Source: an uncultured Lachnospiraceae bacterium
GTDB lineage: Bacteria; Bacillota; Clostridia; Lachnospirales; Lachnospiraceae
DNA: 14,966 bases
Direction of reading: 5' to 3'
NCBI GenBank assembly: GCA_934434905.1
Contig: CAKSAI010000046.1
Location: forward strand, 1-14,966
Both the position numbers and the translations under genes were made by a program. Positions 13,276 to 14,966 of this stretch are shown piece by piece. A model generated the notes under the pieces. It ran no database searches, had not been told where the DNA came from, and saw only the letters and a list, made by a program, of their open reading frames with translations. Numbering within the stretch: position 1 is the first letter of the stretch; each line of letters opens with the position of its first letter.

Positions 13276-14850
13276 ATGAAAAAGATACTGGAAGTTTTGG
13301 CTGAAAAGGAAGAACAATATCGACCGATACCATTTTGGGCATGGAATTCTCAACTGGATATAAATGAATTGATTAGACAGATAAAATGGATGAAAGAAAA
13401 TGCCATTGGCGGCTTTTTTATGCATGCGAGAAGTGGATTGAAGACACCATATTTATCTGATGAATGGATGCAATGTATTATGTCTTGCTGTGATCAAGCA
13501 AAAGAAAGTAATATGAGAGCATGGGCATATGATGAAAATGGATGGCCAAGTGGCTTCGTGGGTGGAAAATTATTAGAACAAGAGTCAGACAGAGATATGT
13601 ATATTACATATACAATCGGAACATTTGATGGAAGTGCAGAACTAAATTATTTTGTTGATGCCAAATACATAGAACGTGTAAAGGAGAATAAGGGCGAGGG
13701 ACAATACTTAAATCTAAAATCACATCATTCTGCATCAACGGTTGATATATTAAATCCTGATGTGACACGCAGATTCTTAGAAATGACACATCAAAAATAT
13801 GTTGACTACATGGGGGAGGAATTTTCTGTAAAATTACAAGGATTTTTTACGGATGAACCACAATATTATCGTTGGAACACACCATATACTCCTCTAATAA
13901 GAAATTATTTCAAAGAGGAATATGGAGTAGAATTATTTGATGAATTGGGGTTGCTCTTTGTAGAGAAAGAAGGGTATCGTACATTTAGATATCGATATTG
14001 GTTAGGAATGCAAAAACTAATGCTTAATAATTATGCAAAGCAAGTTTTTGAATGGTGTGACAAAAATAATGTAAAACTAACAGGACACTATCTGGAAGAG
14101 CAGAGCCTGGATTGGCAGATGATGTGTTGTGGTGGCATTATGCCGTTTTACGAATATGAGCATATACCGGGGGTTGATTGGCTTGGTGCAGAAACGAACA
14201 ATGAACTTCCAGCAAAGCAAGTCAGCAGTGTTGCAAAACAATTAGGGAAAGAACAAGTGATTACAGAAACATTCGGCTGTTGTGGTTGGGATGTTACACC
14301 CGCAGACCTGAAAAGAATAGCGGGATTTCAAATGGCTAATGGAGTAAATCTGGTTTGCCATCATTTAATACCGTATACAGAGCAGGGACAACGTAAAAGG
14401 GATTATCCTCCTCACTTTTCGCCAATTAATCCTTGGATAAAAGAACATTTTAAAGAGTTTAATCTTTTTCTATCACGAGTGGGATGTTTATTAGCAGAAG
14501 CTAGTGAAGAAGTAAAGGTAGCAGTATTTCATCCGATTAGAAGTTCATATTTTGATTACAAGCGTGAAAAACCAGGAGAAGGTTTTTGCGTGCATGAATT
14601 GGATAATAGTCTACGTGAAACAGCCCGAATGCTATCGTCAAGAGCAATTTCATACCATTTCTTAGATGAAACACTAATGGAAAAATATGGATATGTGGAA
14701 GATGCATATATGGGATGCGGTGCTTGTAAATATGGATTTCTTGTAATTCCGAAAGTCTTGACAATGGGAAAAGGAACGGAAAAACTACTTAGAAAATATA
14801 TTCAAAATGGTGGTCGTGTATTACTTTTAGACGAAGCTCCACTACTATAA
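13276..14850 (+). CDS. Glycoside-hydrolase-like barrel protein, possibly truncated
   Basis: A 524-residue protein with no signal peptide. It begins PIPFWAWNSQLDINELIRQI, followed by GGFFMHARSGLKTPYLSDEW and AWAYDENGWPSGFVGGKLLE, the N-terminal pattern of a family of (beta/alpha)8 glycoside hydrolases often annotated as alpha-L-rhamnosidase or GH106-like. Candidate acid residues are E194 in FFTDEPQYY and E331 in ITETFGCCGW, followed by GVNLVCHHLIPYTEQGQRKR. The stop comes right after a Rossmann-like segment, YIQNGGRVLLLDEAPLL, whereas relatives I know of continue with beta-sandwich domains, so the 3' part is probably lost or displaced. ATG 13276 has GGAAGGG (13261-13267) eight bases upstream; an upstream in-frame TTG (13189) has none. 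Composition is AT-rich compared with the preceding genes, suggesting transfer. The exact GH family and substrate are uncertain. Confidence 0.7.
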   Translation: MKKILEVLAEKEEQYRPIPFWAWNSQLDINELIRQIKWMKENAIGGFFMHARSGLKTPYLSDEWMQCIMSCCDQAKESNMRAWAYDENGWPSGFVGGKLLEQESDRDMYITYTIGTFDGSAELNYFVDAKYIERVKENKGEGQYLNLKSHHSASTVDILNPDVTRRFLEMTHQKYVDYMGEEFSVKLQGFFTDEPQYYRWNTPYTPLIRNYFKEEYGVELFDELGLLFVEKEGYRTFRYRYWLGMQKLMLNNYAKQVFEWCDKNNVKLTGHYLEEQSLDWQMMCCGGIMPFYEYEHIPGVDWLGAETNNELPAKQVSSVAKQLGKEQVITETFGCCGWDVTPADLKRIAGFQMANGVNLVCHHLIPYTEQGQRKRDYPPHFSPINPWIKEHFKEFNLFLSRVGCLLAEASEEVKVAVFHPIRSSYFDYKREKPGEGFCVHELDNSLRETARMLSSRAISYHFLDETLMEKYGYVEDAYMGCGACKYGFLVIPKVLTMGKGTEKLLRKYIQNGGRVLLLDEAPLL

Positions 14851-14966
14851 ATTAACTGTTGAAGAATACTTGAAAAGTGGTTATAATGAATATGAAGCAC
14901 AGATGCATGCTTTGACGGACTTACAGTCAAGGTTTGATATTTTGATTAAGGAGGTAACAGATAATG
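14849..14966 (+). pseudogene. Open frame without a start, possible gene remnant
   Basis: One frame off the preceding gene, the sequence is open from 14831 to the window edge. From 14849 it reads KLTVEEYLKSGYNEYEAQMH and then ALTDLQSRFDILIKEVTDN, which looks like real helical protein. It has no ATG or ribosome binding site at its beginning, and it is preceded in frame by TAG at 14828. It may be the displaced continuation of the glycosidase-like gene after a frameshift near 14840-14848, or a fragment of another gene brought in by rearrangement. I do not recognise it. Confidence 0.35.
14948..14966 (+). promoter_or_regulatory. Ribosome binding site and start of a further gene
   Basis: AAGGAGG (14948-14954) is followed nine bases later by ATG at 14964-14966, the last bases of the window. 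This looks like the start of another + strand gene whose body lies outside. Confidence 0.6.

Overview
The window looks like a chromosomal segment from a spore-forming Clostridia bacterium, most likely of the Lachnospiraceae. The evidence is an ispE–GntR (FCD) pair, a GerA-type germinant receptor locus, spoIIR, murI, a DUF1934 gene and galU, strong AGGAGG ribosome binding sites, and GC near 50 % in most genes. Every gene I can support lies on the + strand. I found no rRNA, tRNA or CRISPR array.

Layout. 1-470 is the 3' end of a DUF2325-like gene. A perfect-consensus sigma-A promoter (492-520) then drives ispE (isoprenoid precursor synthesis, start 546) and, after a small hairpin, a GntR/FCD regulator. 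A hairpin follows, and then a sporulation/germination block: a GerA-family subunit, a single reading frame fusing the GerB-type permease to the GerC-type lipoprotein, and spoIIR. The spoIIR stop codon lies inside a 163-bp, highly structured, palindrome-ended element (6646-6808). Downstream come murI (D-glutamate for peptidoglycan), a DUF1934 gene and galU (UDP-glucose), tightly spaced and ended by a strong intrinsic terminator (9101-9136).

A second perfect-consensus promoter, with a 9-bp inverted repeat lying across its -10 box, starts a three-gene set joined by ATGA overlaps: a PadR-like regulator, a DUF1700/HAAS membrane protein and a DUF4097 beta-repeat protein. This looks like a self-regulated membrane or envelope-response cassette whose function I cannot name. 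Then come a two-domain protein (degenerate HAD-like half plus GNAT acetyltransferase) whose GNAT half carries a three-copy 39-bp in-frame tandem repeat, and an SGNH/GDSL hydrolase.

From about 13050 onward the base composition turns AT-rich (sampled lines 30-42 % GC). This part holds a glycoside-hydrolase-like gene that stops at 524 residues, which looks short for its type. It is followed by an open frame with no start of its own and by the ribosome binding site and ATG of a further gene at the window edge. This end of the window looks horizontally acquired and possibly rearranged.

I see no obvious multi-gene defence or secretion system. The best candidates for something undescribed are the two-armed structured element after spoIIR, the GerB-GerC fusion with an A7 run at the joint, the PadR-DUF1700-DUF4097 cassette with its operator, and the tandem repeat inside the acetyltransferase.
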